64,000 bases of DNA from Nonomuraea cavernae (lineage in GTDB: Bacteria; Actinomycetota; Actinomycetes; Streptosporangiales; Streptosporangiaceae). The DNA lies in contig NZ_BMNH01000005.1 of assembly GCF_014646355.1 (NCBI RefSeq), positions 167,207-231,206 on the forward strand, written 5' to 3'. Each line of letters begins with the position of its first letter. Positions within the stretch are counted from its first letter, which is position 1. A model generated the notes under the pieces. The model worked only from the letters and a program-made list of their open reading frames with translations. It was not told the DNA's origin and did not search any database. Positions 17,885-26,845 of the stretch are shown here, one piece after another. Both the position numbers and the translations under genes were made by a program.

Positions 17885-18569
17885 GCCTGGCAGCTTACCT
17901 ATTTGTGTAAACCGACCAGTAGAGGCGTGGCCGATAAAATGTTGCGATTATGAGTCAACCCGCCTGACTCGGCGCGTCAGTAAAGCGACGGTCATATCAG
18001 GCCGGCCGACCCCGGCTTTCCGCCGTCGGAGTGACGGCCGCCATGCCGCCTTTCGGGCCGGCGAGGCCGCCGAAGCCCTGGTCGATGCCGGGTCCGGGCG
18101 ACGGACCGGTCGATCATGGTCGCGATCCGAGGAGGCCGGTCCGGCGTCTGACCCGGAGCCTGATGCGGCGGCCCCGACTCGCCGGGACCTCCCGCCGCCA
18201 CGGGCCTCCACGCCGCTTCGGGGGCCGCCCGGACGGCCCCGTCAGGGGCTCGCTTCCCTGCCGCCGGGCGCCGGGCGCGGAGCCCGGACAGTGCCGGGAC
18301 CCGAATGCGGACGTGTTCGCGCAGCTCACCGCATTGTGTGCGCTGTCCGCTCACTTCGTACGAAAAGGTGTGTGTTGCCCAGTAACTGCTTCGCAGGTGT
18401 CAGGCCTGGTTGCTGACAAGAACTCTCCGGAAGGCGTCAGCAGGTTGTAAGGGTGCCGTAAGGGGCCGGGGGCAGAGTGAGGGCACACGTAAGTAAGCCC
18501 GGTGAAGAGGTCCGGAAAGCGCCGCCTTCTGAAACCCGCGCAACAGGAGCGTCATCTGAGAGGTGCACC
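17885..18569. other. 685-bp region without a supportable gene
   Basis: Upstream region of the kinase pair (minus) and of the DUF5999 gene (plus). Several open frames cross it but none shows family resemblance or consistent codon bias. AT-richer DNA at 17890-17960 probably holds the kinase promoter. TTCGTACGAA, a perfect 10-bp palindrome at 18355-18364, is the only clear operator-like element. Confidence 0.5.
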
Positions 18570-18758
18570 ATGTGCAGTCACTTCCCCCTTTGCCCCAGCG
18601 CCGACTCGCCCGACCGTGAGGCGTCGCACGTGATCTCGGCCCACCCCGACCAGGGGTGGAGCCTGCTCTGCAACGGCGTGGTGCTGTTCGAGGACACCGG
18701 CCTGCTGCTGCCCGACGGCCGGGTCGTCGCCCCCCACCGGGCACCCGTCGCCGCGTGA
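18570..18758 (+). CDS. DUF5999 family small protein
   Basis: A 62-residue protein of the actinobacterial DUF5999 family. It begins MCSHFPLCP, with C-x-H-x3-C in residues 2-8, and has a further Cys in SLLCNGVVLFEDTG, an arrangement that could bind a metal ion. ATG at 18570 follows AGAGGTG; the longer frame from 18477 is not needed. Function is unknown. It is a single gene between the kinases and the class I fumarase. Confidence 0.85.
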   Translation: MCSHFPLCPSADSPDREASHVISAHPDQGWSLLCNGVVLFEDTGLLLPDGRVVAPHRAPVAA

Positions 18759-18819
18759 GCCCCCGGCGGGTGGTGCCGAGCGGCGGGAGCGCCCACCCGG
18801 CACCTTCGCGGCCGCCCGC

Positions 18820-20472
18820 CTAGCGGCGGCCGATGCTCAGCACCGGCCCCGTGGTGTCGGTGAAGAAGTCTTCGCCCTTGTCGTCCACGACGATGAACGC
18901 GGGGAAGTCCTCGACCTCGATCTTCCAGACCGCTTCCATGCCCAGCTCGGGATACTCCAGGACCTCGACCTTCCTGATGCAGTCCTGTGCCAGCCGGGCC
19001 GCCGGGCCGCCGATGGAGCCCAGGTAGAAGCCGCCGTACTTCTGGCACGCGTCCGTGACCTGCTTCGACCTGTTGCCCTTGGCCAGCATCACCATCGAGC
19101 CGCCCGCCGACTGGAAGCGTTCGACGTAGGAGTCCATGCGTCCGGCGGTCGTGGGCCCGAACGAGCCGGAGGCGTAGCCCTCGGGCGTCTTGGCCGGGCC
19201 GGCGTAGTAGACCGCGTGGTCCTTCAGATATTGCGGCATCTCGCCGCCGTCGTCGAGCAACTCGGCGATCTTCGCGTGCGCGATGTCGCGGGCGACCACC
19301 AGGGGGCCGGTCAGGGAGAGCCGCGTCTTGACCGGATATTTCGTCAGCTCGGCCAGGATCTCGGGCATCGGGCGGTTGAGGTCGACCGAGACGACGTCGT
19401 CCGAGAGGTGCTCGTCGGTGGTGTCGGGCAGGAAGCGGGCCGGGTCGGTCTCCAGCTGCTCCAGGAAGACGCCCTCAGCGGTGATCTTGGCCAGGGCCTG
19501 CCGGTCGGCCGAGCAGGAGACGGCGATGGCCACCGGGCAGGAGGCGCCGTGCCGGGGGAGCCGGATGACGCGGACGTCGTGGCAGAAGTACTTGCCGCCG
19601 AACTGCGCGCCGATGCCGAGCTTCTGGGTCAGCTCGAAGACCTTCGCCTCCAGCTCCAGGTCACGGAATCCGTGCCCGGCCGGCGACCCTTCGGTGGGGA
19701 TCGAGTCGAGGTAGCGGGCGCTGGCGTACTTGGCGGTCTTGAGGGCGTACTCGGCCGAGGTGCCGCCCACGACGATCGCCAGATGGTACGGCGGGCAGGC
19801 GGCGGTGCCGAGCGAGCGGATCTTCTCCTCCAGGAAGGCCAGCATGCGCTTCTCGTTGAGCACCGCCTTGGTCTCCTGGTAGAGGAACGACTTGTTGGCC
19901 GAACCGCCGCCCTTGGCCATGAACAGCAGTTTGTACTCGTCGGCGTGGCCGAAGGGGTCTTCGGCGTAGAGCTCGATCTGGGCGGGCAGGTTGTCGCCGG
20001 TGTTCTTCTCCTCCCACATGGTCAGCGGGGCCATCTGGGAGTAGCGGAGGTTGAGCTTGGTGTAGGCGTCGTAGACGCCGCGCGAGATGTGCTCGGCGTC
20101 GCGGCCGTCGGTCAGCACGTGGCGGCCGCGCTTGCCCATGACGATCGCGGTGCCGGTGTCCTGGCACATGGGCAGCACGCCGCCGGCCGAGATGGAGGCG
20201 TTCTTGAGCAGGTCGAGCGCGACGAACCGGTCGTTGCCGCTGGACTCGGGGTCATCGATGATCTTGCGGAGCTGGGCCAGGTGCGACGGCCGCAGGTAGT
20301 GCGAGATGTCGTGCACGGCCGTCTCGGTGAGCAGCCGCAACGCCTCGGGGTCGACCTCCAGGAACGTACGGCCCGCTGCCTCGACTCTCCGCACCCCCTC
20401 CGATGTGATCAGCCGGTATGCGGTCTCGTCGGCGCCCAGCGGAAGCAGGTCGGTGTAGTCGAACTCGGCCAT
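18820..20472 (-). CDS. Class I fumarate hydratase (iron-sulfur)
   Basis: A 550-residue fused two-domain class I fumarase, dependent on a labile 4Fe-4S cluster. [14 protein letters not shown] carries one cluster Cys and [17 protein letters not shown] is another conserved block; [11 protein letters not shown] follows, and the C-terminal half contains GPTTAGRMD and KGNRS. Start at 20472 ([11 protein letters not shown]) has AAAGGA 5 nt upstream; the ATG at 20478 overlaps that site. It works in the TCA cycle beside FumC, with oxygen sensitivity as the main difference. Confidence 0.93.
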   Translation of the reverse strand: MAEFDYTDLLPLGADETAYRLITSEGVRRVEAAGRTFLEVDPEALRLLTETAVHDISHYLRPSHLAQLRKIIDDPESSGNDRFVALDLLKNASISAGGVLPMCQDTGTAIVMGKRGRHVLTDGRDAEHISRGVYDAYTKLNLRYSQMAPLTMWEEKNTGDNLPAQIELYAEDPFGHADEYKLLFMAKGGGSANKSFLYQETKAVLNEKRMLAFLEEKIRSLGTAACPPYHLAIVVGGTSAEYALKTAKYASARYLDSIPTEGSPAGHGFRDLELEAKVFELTQKLGIGAQFGGKYFCHDVRVIRLPRHGASCPVAIAVSCSADRQALAKITAEGVFLEQLETDPARFLPDTTDEHLSDDVVSVDLNRPMPEILAELTKYPVKTRLSLTGPLVVARDIAHAKIAELLDDGGEMPQYLKDHAVYYAGPAKTPEGYASGSFGPTTAGRMDSYVERFQSAGGSMVMLAKGNRSKQVTDACQKYGGFYLGSIGGPAARLAQDCIRKVEVLEYPELGMEAVWKIEVEDFPAFIVVDDKGEDFFTDTTGPVLSIGRR

Positions 20473-20553
20473 GACCATCCTTTCGATTGCCCAAAGGGTA
20501 CGCCCACGGCCACCCGCGTTCGTGCCATGGGGGCGTACGGTATGGGTGGTCTG

Positions 20554-21429
20554 TCAGGTGGCGTCGGCGGTGAGCCGGACCGGCTCGGGGGTGCGGTCGG
20601 CGGTGAGACCCACCACGATGCCCGCGATCACCAGGCCCGCGCCGAGCAGGTCGTAGCCGGAGGGCGTGGCGACGCCCAGCACCAGCCCCGTGACGATCGC
20701 GCCGACCGGGATGAGCCCGGCGAACAGCCCCGCCCGGCCGGGCCCGAGCTTGGGCAGCGAGGTGTACCAGAGGAAGAACGCCAGCACCGTCACCACCGTC
20801 GCCAGGTAGCCGAACCCGAGCGCCTCGGCCGCCGTCGGCGTCCGCAGCATTCCGGTGCCTTCTCTGACCAGTCCGATCAGGGCCAGCATGGGCACCGCCA
20901 GCATCGTCGAGCAGGCGCTCACCCGGATCGCCCCCAGCTTGGGCAGCAGCGGGATGGCCAGCAGCGAGAAGCTGATCTCCCCGGCCAGCGCGCCGAGCGC
21001 CCACAGCAGACCGGGCAGGTTGCCGCTGCCGAGCCCGGTGGCGAGCGTCGCGCCGGTCACCACCACGCCGGCCCCGGCGAGCAGCCGGGGTGAGGGCCGG
21101 CCACCGGCCAGCGCGAGGGCCAGCGGCACGGTGCCGAGCACGGTGCCGACCAGCGCGGGGCCCGAGGCGCGGGTCGACTCGATGACGCACACGTTGAAGA
21201 TGACCAGTCCGAGCATGGCCAGCCCGCCGAGCAGCGCCCACTCCTTGGCGGTGAGCCGGACGAACCGCAGGCCCATCGCCCAGGTCACGATGAGCAGGAT
21301 GACCGCCGCCACCAGGTAGCGCACGGCCTGCCCGCCGTAGAGGGGGTAGTCCGCGATCAGTCCGGACACGCCGGCCAGCGTCCCCACGATGAACATGGCG
21401 CTGGCCGCGCCGGTGACGCCGTTTCTCAT
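20554..21429 (-). CDS. EamA/DMT-family transporter
   Basis: A 291-residue integral membrane protein with about 10 TM segments in two EamA repeats (roughly 1-130 and 145-275). It belongs to the drug/metabolite transporter superfamily, usually exporters of amino acids or metabolites. It is divergent from a MocR regulator with a 68-bp shared promoter region, a common regulator-target arrangement; the substrate might be linked to amino acid or pyridoxal metabolism. ATG at 21429 is the start. Confidence 0.85.
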   Translation of the reverse strand: MRNGVTGAASAMFIVGTLAGVSGLIADYPLYGGQAVRYLVAAVILLIVTWAMGLRFVRLTAKEWALLGGLAMLGLVIFNVCVIESTRASGPALVGTVLGTVPLALALAGGRPSPRLLAGAGVVVTGATLATGLGSGNLPGLLWALGALAGEISFSLLAIPLLPKLGAIRVSACSTMLAVPMLALIGLVREGTGMLRTPTAAEALGFGYLATVVTVLAFFLWYTSLPKLGPGRAGLFAGLIPVGAIVTGLVLGVATPSGYDLLGAGLVIAGIVVGLTADRTPEPVRLTADAT

Positions 21430-21450
21430 GGAACGGATGGTAGGGAGACA

Positions 21451-21474
21451 ATGGTTCTACTAAACAGTCCAATC
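21451..21474. promoter_or_regulatory. Candidate MocR operator in divergent promoter
   Basis: ATGG and CCAA arms flank a 16-bp AT-rich centre (TGG-N14-CCA, 21452-21471) midway between the EamA and MocR starts. It contains the only A/T-rich stretch of the intergenic region and probably overlaps both promoters. Confidence 0.35.
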
Positions 21475-21497
21475 AGCCGACATGTGAGAGGACCAAT

Positions 21498-22889
21498 GTG
21501 GCCGACCTTCATGTGTCGATCAATCCTGCCGAAGGGGGCATCGCCGCGCAGATCGCCGCCCAGCTGCGCGAAGCCATCCGGCGCGGGCGCCTCACTCCCG
21601 GCATCCGCCTGCCCGCCAGCCGTGACCTGGCGGCCGACCTGGCGGTCTCGCGCGGGGTCGTCGTGGAGGCGTACGAACAACTGGTGGCCGAAGGCTTCCT
21701 GATCTCCCGCGTCGGCTCCGGCACCCGGGTGGCCCCCGCCGCCGCCCGCCACCCGGCTCCGCCGGCCCCGTCGGCACCCGAGGGCGCCGGCCCCTACTAC
21801 GGCCACCGTCCCACCTCTCCCGACCTGGGTCACTTCCCGCGCGAACGCTGGCTGGCCTCCGTCAGGCACGTCCTCACCACCGTGCCCTCCGACGCGCTCG
21901 ACTACGGCGACCCGGGTGGTGTCCGGGAGCTGCGCGAAGAGCTGGCCGGCTATCTCAGGCGGGTGCGTGCCGCCGACGTGGCCCCGGAGAACCTGGTGAT
22001 CGTGGGCGGCGTGGCGCAGGGTCTCAGCCTGGTCCTGCACGTCCTCACCCAGCGGACCGGAGCCGGGCCGTACACCCTGGCCGTCGAGGACCCGACCAGC
22101 CACCGCCAGGTCCCGCTGCTGCGACGGGCGGGCGCCCACCTGCTGCCCGTGCCGGTCGACGACCAGGGCCTCGACGTGGCGGCGCTGCGCGGCGGGCGGG
22201 CCGAGGGGGTGCTCGTCACGCCCGCCCACCAGTACCCGACCGGCGTGGTGCTCTCCCCGGCCCGGCGGGCCGCGCTCATCGCCTGGGCCCAGGCGGCCGG
22301 CGGCTTCGTGCTGGAGGACGACTACGACGCCGAGTTCCGGTTCGACCGTGACCCGGTCGGCTGCCTCCAGGGGCTGGCCCCCGGCCGGGTGGTCCTGTCG
22401 GGCAGCGTGAGCAAGGCCCTGGCGCCCGGCCTGCGGCTGGGCTGGGTGGCCGCGCCCGCCGAGCTGGCCGAGGCGGTGCGCCGGGCGCGCGGCGAGCTCG
22501 ACCTCGGCTCCCCGGTCGTCGAGCAGTACGCGCTGGCCCACTTCCTGCGCACCGGCGGCTACGACAAGCACCTGCGCCGGATGCGCCGCGAATACCATCG
22601 CCGCCGCGACGCCCTGGTGGCCGCGCTGGCCGAGCACCTGCCCGAGGTCCGGGCGCACGGCATCGAGGCGGGCCTGCACGTCCACCTGGCACTGCCCGAC
22701 GGCTGGGACGAGAGCCGGGTGTCCGAGCTGGCCCAGGAGCAGGGGCTGGCCGCCGAGCCGGTCGCGCCGATGCGCTTCGCGAAGGGCGGCCCGGCCGTGG
22801 TCGTGGGCTTCGCCCGGCTCCCGGCCCACCGAGCGGCGGAGGCCATCCGAGGCTTAAAGGTAAGAATGTCTGGACAAATCATTGACTGA
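21498..22889 (+). CDS. MocR/GabR-type transcriptional regulator (GntR-HTH plus aminotransferase domain)
   Basis: A 463-residue regulator. The N-terminal GntR winged helix (about 15-80) has LREAIRRGRLTPGIRLPASRDLAADLAVSRG. The C-terminal class I aminotransferase-like domain (about 105-455) has the PLP Lys in SGSVSKALAPGLRLGW and the family motif EDDYDAEFR. GTG at 21498 follows GAGAGGA. It probably senses an amino compound with PLP and controls the divergent EamA gene. Confidence 0.9.
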   Translation: MADLHVSINPAEGGIAAQIAAQLREAIRRGRLTPGIRLPASRDLAADLAVSRGVVVEAYEQLVAEGFLISRVGSGTRVAPAAARHPAPPAPSAPEGAGPYYGHRPTSPDLGHFPRERWLASVRHVLTTVPSDALDYGDPGGVRELREELAGYLRRVRAADVAPENLVIVGGVAQGLSLVLHVLTQRTGAGPYTLAVEDPTSHRQVPLLRRAGAHLLPVPVDDQGLDVAALRGGRAEGVLVTPAHQYPTGVVLSPARRAALIAWAQAAGGFVLEDDYDAEFRFDRDPVGCLQGLAPGRVVLSGSVSKALAPGLRLGWVAAPAELAEAVRRARGELDLGSPVVEQYALAHFLRTGGYDKHLRRMRREYHRRRDALVAALAEHLPEVRAHGIEAGLHVHLALPDGWDESRVSELAQEQGLAAEPVAPMRFAKGGPAVVVGFARLPAHRAAEAIRGLKVRMSGQIID

Positions 22890-22937
22890 GGGAGAAATTC
22901 TCGCTTACAAAGAAAGCCCACTTCCCTTGGAGGCGTC

Positions 22938-23906
22938 ATGCGTGTGGGACTGCTGGGCCTGGGCCGGATCGGCGCGTTCCACGCGGCCACCCTGGCCGCG
23001 CATCCGCTGGTGGACGAGCTGATCGTGGCCGATCCCGTCCGCACGTCCCCGTACGGCCGGCCGGGTGATCCGTTCGACGCCGACGCCGTGGTCATCGCCA
23101 CCCCGACCGGCACGCACGCCGAGCTGCTGATCGAAGCCTGCCGCAGGGGCATCCCGGCCTTCTGCGAGAAGCCGGTGGCCGGTGACGTCGAGCGAACACG
23201 GGAGGTGCTGGAGGCGGCCCGGGGCAACCGGGTGCAGATCGGCTTCCAGCGCAGGTTCGACGCCGGGTACGCCGCGCTGGCCCGCGCGCTCCGCGACGGC
23301 GAGCTGGGGGAGTTGCAGCGGATACACATGATCACCGCAGATCCGGCGCCTCCGCCGCCCGAGTACATCCGGCTCTCCGGCGGCATCTACCGCGACTGCC
23401 ACATCCACGACTTCGACATCCTGCGCTGGGTGACCGGCCGCGAGGTCGTCTCCGTCTACGCGACCGGCTCCAACCGGGGCGCCGCCTTCTTCGACGAGGC
23501 CGGCGACGTGGACAACAGCGCCGCCGTCCTCACGCTCGACGACGGCACGCTGGTCACGCTGCAGGGCTCCCGCTACAACGGCGCCGGCTACGACGTGCGC
23601 ATGGAGGTGGCGGGCACCAAGGGCACCCAGGTCGCCGGGCTCGACCCGCACGTCCCGCTGCGCTCGGCCGAGGGGCTGCAGCCGTCCGGGGCGCCCTGGC
23701 CCGACTTCGTCAGCCGCTTCCGCCAGGCCTACACCGACGAGATCGACGGCTTTCTGCGCAGCGACCGCAGCCTGTGCTCGATCGAGGACGCCCTGGAGGC
23801 GCTCTACATCGCCGAGACCGCCGAGCTGTCCCGCCGCGAGGGCCGTCCCGCCCGGCTGCACGAGGTCCGTACGACCGACGAGAACGAGGTGCCCAGGGTT
23901 GGCTGA
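22938..23906 (+). CDS. Gfo/Idh/MocA family dehydrogenase (myo-inositol 2-dehydrogenase-like)
   Basis: A 322-residue NAD(P)-dependent sugar/inositol dehydrogenase. The Rossmann motif GLLGLGRIGAFHA is at the N-terminus and the catalytic motif FCEKPVAGD near residue 80. HIHDFDILRW contains the His/Asp active-site residues. ATG at 22938 follows TTGGAGG with 6 nt spacing. It overlaps the next gene by 8 nt, forming a two-gene operon. The partner gene belongs to a family found in inositol clusters, which supports inositol or a related polyol as substrate. Confidence 0.85.
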   Translation: MRVGLLGLGRIGAFHAATLAAHPLVDELIVADPVRTSPYGRPGDPFDADAVVIATPTGTHAELLIEACRRGIPAFCEKPVAGDVERTREVLEAARGNRVQIGFQRRFDAGYAALARALRDGELGELQRIHMITADPAPPPPEYIRLSGGIYRDCHIHDFDILRWVTGREVVSVYATGSNRGAAFFDEAGDVDNSAAVLTLDDGTLVTLQGSRYNGAGYDVRMEVAGTKGTQVAGLDPHVPLRSAEGLQPSGAPWPDFVSRFRQAYTDEIDGFLRSDRSLCSIEDALEALYIAETAELSRREGRPARLHEVRTTDENEVPRVG

Positions 23907-24759
23907 CTACCGGGAGCTACGCGAGACCAGGGCGAGGTTCCCGGAGCGCGTCGCCGAGGCGGCCGCGGCCCGGCGGCGCAGGCCGCTCTTCGGCGCGCGC
24001 GACCAGCTACTGATCATCGCCGCCGACCACCCGGCCCGGGGCGCCCTCGCCGTGGGAGGCCGCCCGCTGGCCATGGGCAGCCGCGTCGAGCTGCTCCAAC
24101 GGCTCACCGTCGCGCTGTCCCGCCCCGGCGTCGACGGGCTGCTGGCCACCCCCGACATCGTCGAGGATCTGCTGCTGCTCGGCGCGCTCCATGACCGCGT
24201 CGTCATCGGCTCGATGAACCGGGGCGGCCTCCAGGGAGCGGTCTTCGAGTTCGACGACCGGTTCACCGCGTACGACACCGGCACGATCAGGCGGATGCGG
24301 CTCGACGGCGGCAAGATGCTCTGCCGCATCGCCCTCGACGAGCCCGGCACCGCCCCGACGCTGCAGGCGTGCGGCCGGGCGATCACCGAGCTGGCCGAGA
24401 GCGGGCTGGTCGCGATGATCGAGCCGTTCTGGTCCGGCAGAGCGGGCCACGACCTGTCCCCCGAGGGCGTGATCCGGGCGATCAACGTGGCCCAGGGCCT
24501 CGGCGCGACCTCGGCCCACACCTGGCTGAAGATCCCCGTCGTCGACGGCATGCAGCAGATCATGCAGGCCACCACGCTGCCCACCCTGCTGCTCGGCGGT
24601 GACCCCGGGGACACTCCCGACCTGGCGTACGCCTCGTGGCGCAAGGCGCTGCGGCTGCCCGGCGTGCGGGGGCTCGTGGTCGGCCGGGCGCTGCTCTACC
24701 CGCCCGACCACGACGTGGCGGCGGCCGTGGACACCGCCGTGGCTATGCTCGGGCCTTGA
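23899..24759 (+). CDS. Cgl0159-type (beta/alpha)8 aldolase-like protein
   Basis: A 286-residue TIM-barrel protein of the Cgl0159 family, described from the Corynebacterium inositol region and related to class I deoxyribose-phosphate or IolJ-like aldolases. IIAADHPARGAL and TAHTWLKIPVV-like strands (here SAHTWLKIPVV) are landmarks; the Lys in WLKIP is a candidate Schiff-base residue. TTG at 23899 overlaps the MocA stop, with no good alternative. The 3' end overlaps the convergent MFS gene by 17 nt. The reaction is unproven; a late step of inositol or sugar-acid breakdown is an inference. Confidence 0.75.
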   Translation: MADYRELRETRARFPERVAEAAAARRRRPLFGARDQLLIIAADHPARGALAVGGRPLAMGSRVELLQRLTVALSRPGVDGLLATPDIVEDLLLLGALHDRVVIGSMNRGGLQGAVFEFDDRFTAYDTGTIRRMRLDGGKMLCRIALDEPGTAPTLQACGRAITELAESGLVAMIEPFWSGRAGHDLSPEGVIRAINVAQGLGATSAHTWLKIPVVDGMQQIMQATTLPTLLLGGDPGDTPDLAYASWRKALRLPGVRGLVVGRALLYPPDHDVAAAVDTAVAMLGP

Positions 24760-25897
24760 CCGCCGGCTCGAAACCCCTGGCCAGTGCGATGATCGCGGCT
24801 GCCAGCACGAGCGGCGCGGCGAACGCCACCCGCATGTCCGCGGCGTCCGCGATGCCGCCGACGAGCGCCGCGCCGACAATGAAGCCGACGTAGTTGAACA
24901 GGTTGACCCGGGCGATCGCCACCCCGGTGCCCGCCGGGTCGAGCCTGCCCGCCGCCGAGAACGACTGCGGAGCCACCACCGACAGCCCGACACCGGTGAG
25001 CCCGAACGCCACGATGGCCAGCGGCTGGCTGGGCGCGAAGACGATGCCGAGGAACCCGAGGGTCGCGATGGCCCCGCCGATCCTGACGATGGCGGCCGGG
25101 CCGTACCTCCGCACCGCGAGGTCGCCGCCGAGCCGTACGGCCAGTGTGGTGGCCTGGTAGGCGGCGTAGCCGAGCGGCACCACGCTCGCGCCCGCGCGCA
25201 GGACGTCCTGCATGAAGACGGTGCTGAAGTTGGAGACCGCGGCGTCGCCGACGTACAGGAAGCCCATCGCCAGGCAGAGCGGGATGATCGGCTTCCACGG
25301 GAACCGGCCGGCGACGGCCTGCATGGACTCGACTTTCTCCTCCTGGATCGTGCAGAGCCGCGGCCCGGCGTAGACCGAGCCCGCCACCGCCAGCAGCATC
25401 GGCGCGCTCATGATCACGGTCAGGTCGAGCGAGGCCGCGGCGGACGCCCACAGCGCGCCGGCCAGGCTGAAGACGCTCCACACGCAGTGGAAGCCGTTCA
25501 GCACGGCCCGCCCGTACCTCCGCTCGACCGCCACGCCCTGCATGTTGATGCCCGCGTCGACGGCGCCGACCGCCAGCCCGAAGAGCAACAGCGCGAGCAC
25601 GAGCAGCACGACGTCGGGCGCGAGCCCGGCGAGCACCACGCCGGACGCCACCGCCGGCTGCGCGGCGCGCAGCAGCGGTTTACTGCCCTTGTGTGAGGCG
25701 AACGCGCCCGCGGCCACGCTGCCGATCCCGGCGAAGACGGGGACGATGAGCAGCAGCAGGGTCAGGGACCCTTCGCTGAGGTGGTGCTTGTTCTGCAGGT
25801 TCGCGACCTGGGTGAGCAGTGTCGCGAACGACAGCCCCTGTACGGCGTAGGCGACGAACGTGGCGATGCGGGCCTGGCGATCACGCGGGGTCGGCAC
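24743..25897 (-). CDS. MFS transporter
   Basis: A 384-residue membrane protein with about 11-12 TM segments of the major facilitator superfamily, similar in length and style to the YbjJ/FucP-like branch. Its 3' end overlaps the convergent aldolase gene by 17 nt. It begins MPTPRDRQARIATFVAYAVQ and the GTG/ATG start region is close to a DUF998 gene that lies downstream in the genome on the same strand. The substrate is unknown; proximity to the MocA/Cgl0159 pair makes sugar or inositol transport conceivable. Confidence 0.82.
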   Translation of the reverse strand: MPTPRDRQARIATFVAYAVQGLSFATLLTQVANLQNKHHLSEGSLTLLLLIVPVFAGIGSVAAGAFASHKGSKPLLRAAQPAVASGVVLAGLAPDVVLLVLALLLFGLAVGAVDAGINMQGVAVERRYGRAVLNGFHCVWSVFSLAGALWASAAASLDLTVIMSAPMLLAVAGSVYAGPRLCTIQEEKVESMQAVAGRFPWKPIIPLCLAMGFLYVGDAAVSNFSTVFMQDVLRAGASVVPLGYAAYQATTLAVRLGGDLAVRRYGPAAIVRIGGAIATLGFLGIVFAPSQPLAIVAFGLTGVGLSVVAPQSFSAAGRLDPAGTGVAIARVNLFNYVGFIVGAALVGGIADAADMRVAFAAPLVLAAAIIALARGFEPAVKARA

Positions 25898-25919
25898 GGA
25901 GGCCTCCAGATGGGGGGAA

Positions 25920-26597
25920 TCAAACGTGAGGCGCGGTCAGGTTATTCGCTTCACCGGCGCCTCCGCCAGCAGGCGCCGGCCGGTGCCGGGCGCCCCACAC
26001 GCCGAGGGCGACCACGGCGGCCACCTCGGTCGCCGCGAGACCGCGTTCGACCAGGCCGAGCGGCATGACCTGCCACCAGGACAGGCCGGCGCGCGTCCCC
26101 ACCAGCACCGTCGCGCCGATGCCCAGCACCCAGAGCACCGACAGCAGACCGAAGCCGAAGGCGAACCGCGCGTGCCCGCGCCCCTCGGTGTGCCGCCAGG
26201 GCCGGGCGATGACCAGAGCCGCCAGCGGCAGGCCGAGGAACGCCACCAGACTGCCCGCCCGGTGGATGCTGCCGCTCAGGCTCGGGCCGACCGACCAGTC
26301 GTGCTTGGGAAACCAGGCCGTCACCAGCAGCCCGGCGCTCCACGCCATCAGCGCGAACGTGCCGAAGATCCCGGCCAGCCGGACCCGGGCCAGCGCGACG
26401 CCGATGGCCGCGGAACCGCCCGCCAGCGACGCGACCGCGAAACCGAAGATCCACCCCTGCGCGCCGAGGCCGTGCTCGCTGATGGTCCGCCGCAGCGGAT
26501 TGATCTCCCCGAGGCTGACCAGGTCGAGACCGGCGATCACCACCACACCGGCTCCCACCGCGCCGAGTCCCCACCGTGCCGCCTGCCGCACGACCAC
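25920..26597 (-). CDS. DUF998 family membrane protein
   Basis: A 225-residue integral membrane protein of DUF998, with about six TM segments. The family motif TISEHGLGAQGWIF lies after TM1. GTG at 26597 was chosen because CGGAGAGGG immediately precedes it; the longer frame to 26876 runs through a 12-bp tandem repeat and lacks the codon and residue character of the domain. Function unknown. It is transcribed toward the MFS gene with a 22-bp gap and may form an operon with it. Confidence 0.8.
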   Translation of the reverse strand: MVVRQAARWGLGAVGAGVVVIAGLDLVSLGEINPLRRTISEHGLGAQGWIFGFAVASLAGGSAAIGVALARVRLAGIFGTFALMAWSAGLLVTAWFPKHDWSVGPSLSGSIHRAGSLVAFLGLPLAALVIARPWRHTEGRGHARFAFGFGLLSVLWVLGIGATVLVGTRAGLSWWQVMPLGLVERGLAATEVAAVVALGVWGARHRPAPAGGGAGEANNLTAPHV

Positions 26598-26656
26598 CCC
26601 TCTCCGTACGGGCCGGGAGAGTCCTCCCTGCGGCCGGTCTCCGCGCTCGCGCGGGC

Positions 26657-26692
26657 CGGTCTTCACACCGGTCTTCACACGGGTCTTCACAC
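26657..26692. repeat. Three tandem 12-bp repeats (GGTCTTCACAC core)
   Basis: CGGTCTTCACAC at 26657-26668 and 26669-26680 are identical; GGGTCTTCACAC at 26681-26692 differs by one base. They lie 60-95 bp upstream of the DUF998 start and could be a direct-repeat operator or a slippage tract. Confidence 0.8.
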
Positions 26693-26845
26693 GGGCCGGA
26701 AGAGTGCCCGGAACCACCGGTCCTGTCCGGTCAACGGGCGAATGGCCCGGCGGATTCCGCGGTTCGGCCGCTGGTGCCGACGAATCGGATGACACGGTCC
26801 AACAGACCTGAGCGAACATCCCGCCTGCCGGATATCGTCGGAAGT

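Noticed and set aside
18355..18364. TTCGTACGAA palindrome as a LexA box
   Set aside because: It lacks the GAAC-N4-GTTC core of the actinobacterial SOS box.
17885..18569. Several 70-180 codon frames on both strands
   Set aside because: No homology, no ribosome binding sites at their starts and Arg/Pro-rich shadow-like composition.
19216..21093. 625-residue open frame antisense to class I fumarase and EamA genes
   Set aside because: Composition is that of a shadow frame, and both opposite genes are well supported.
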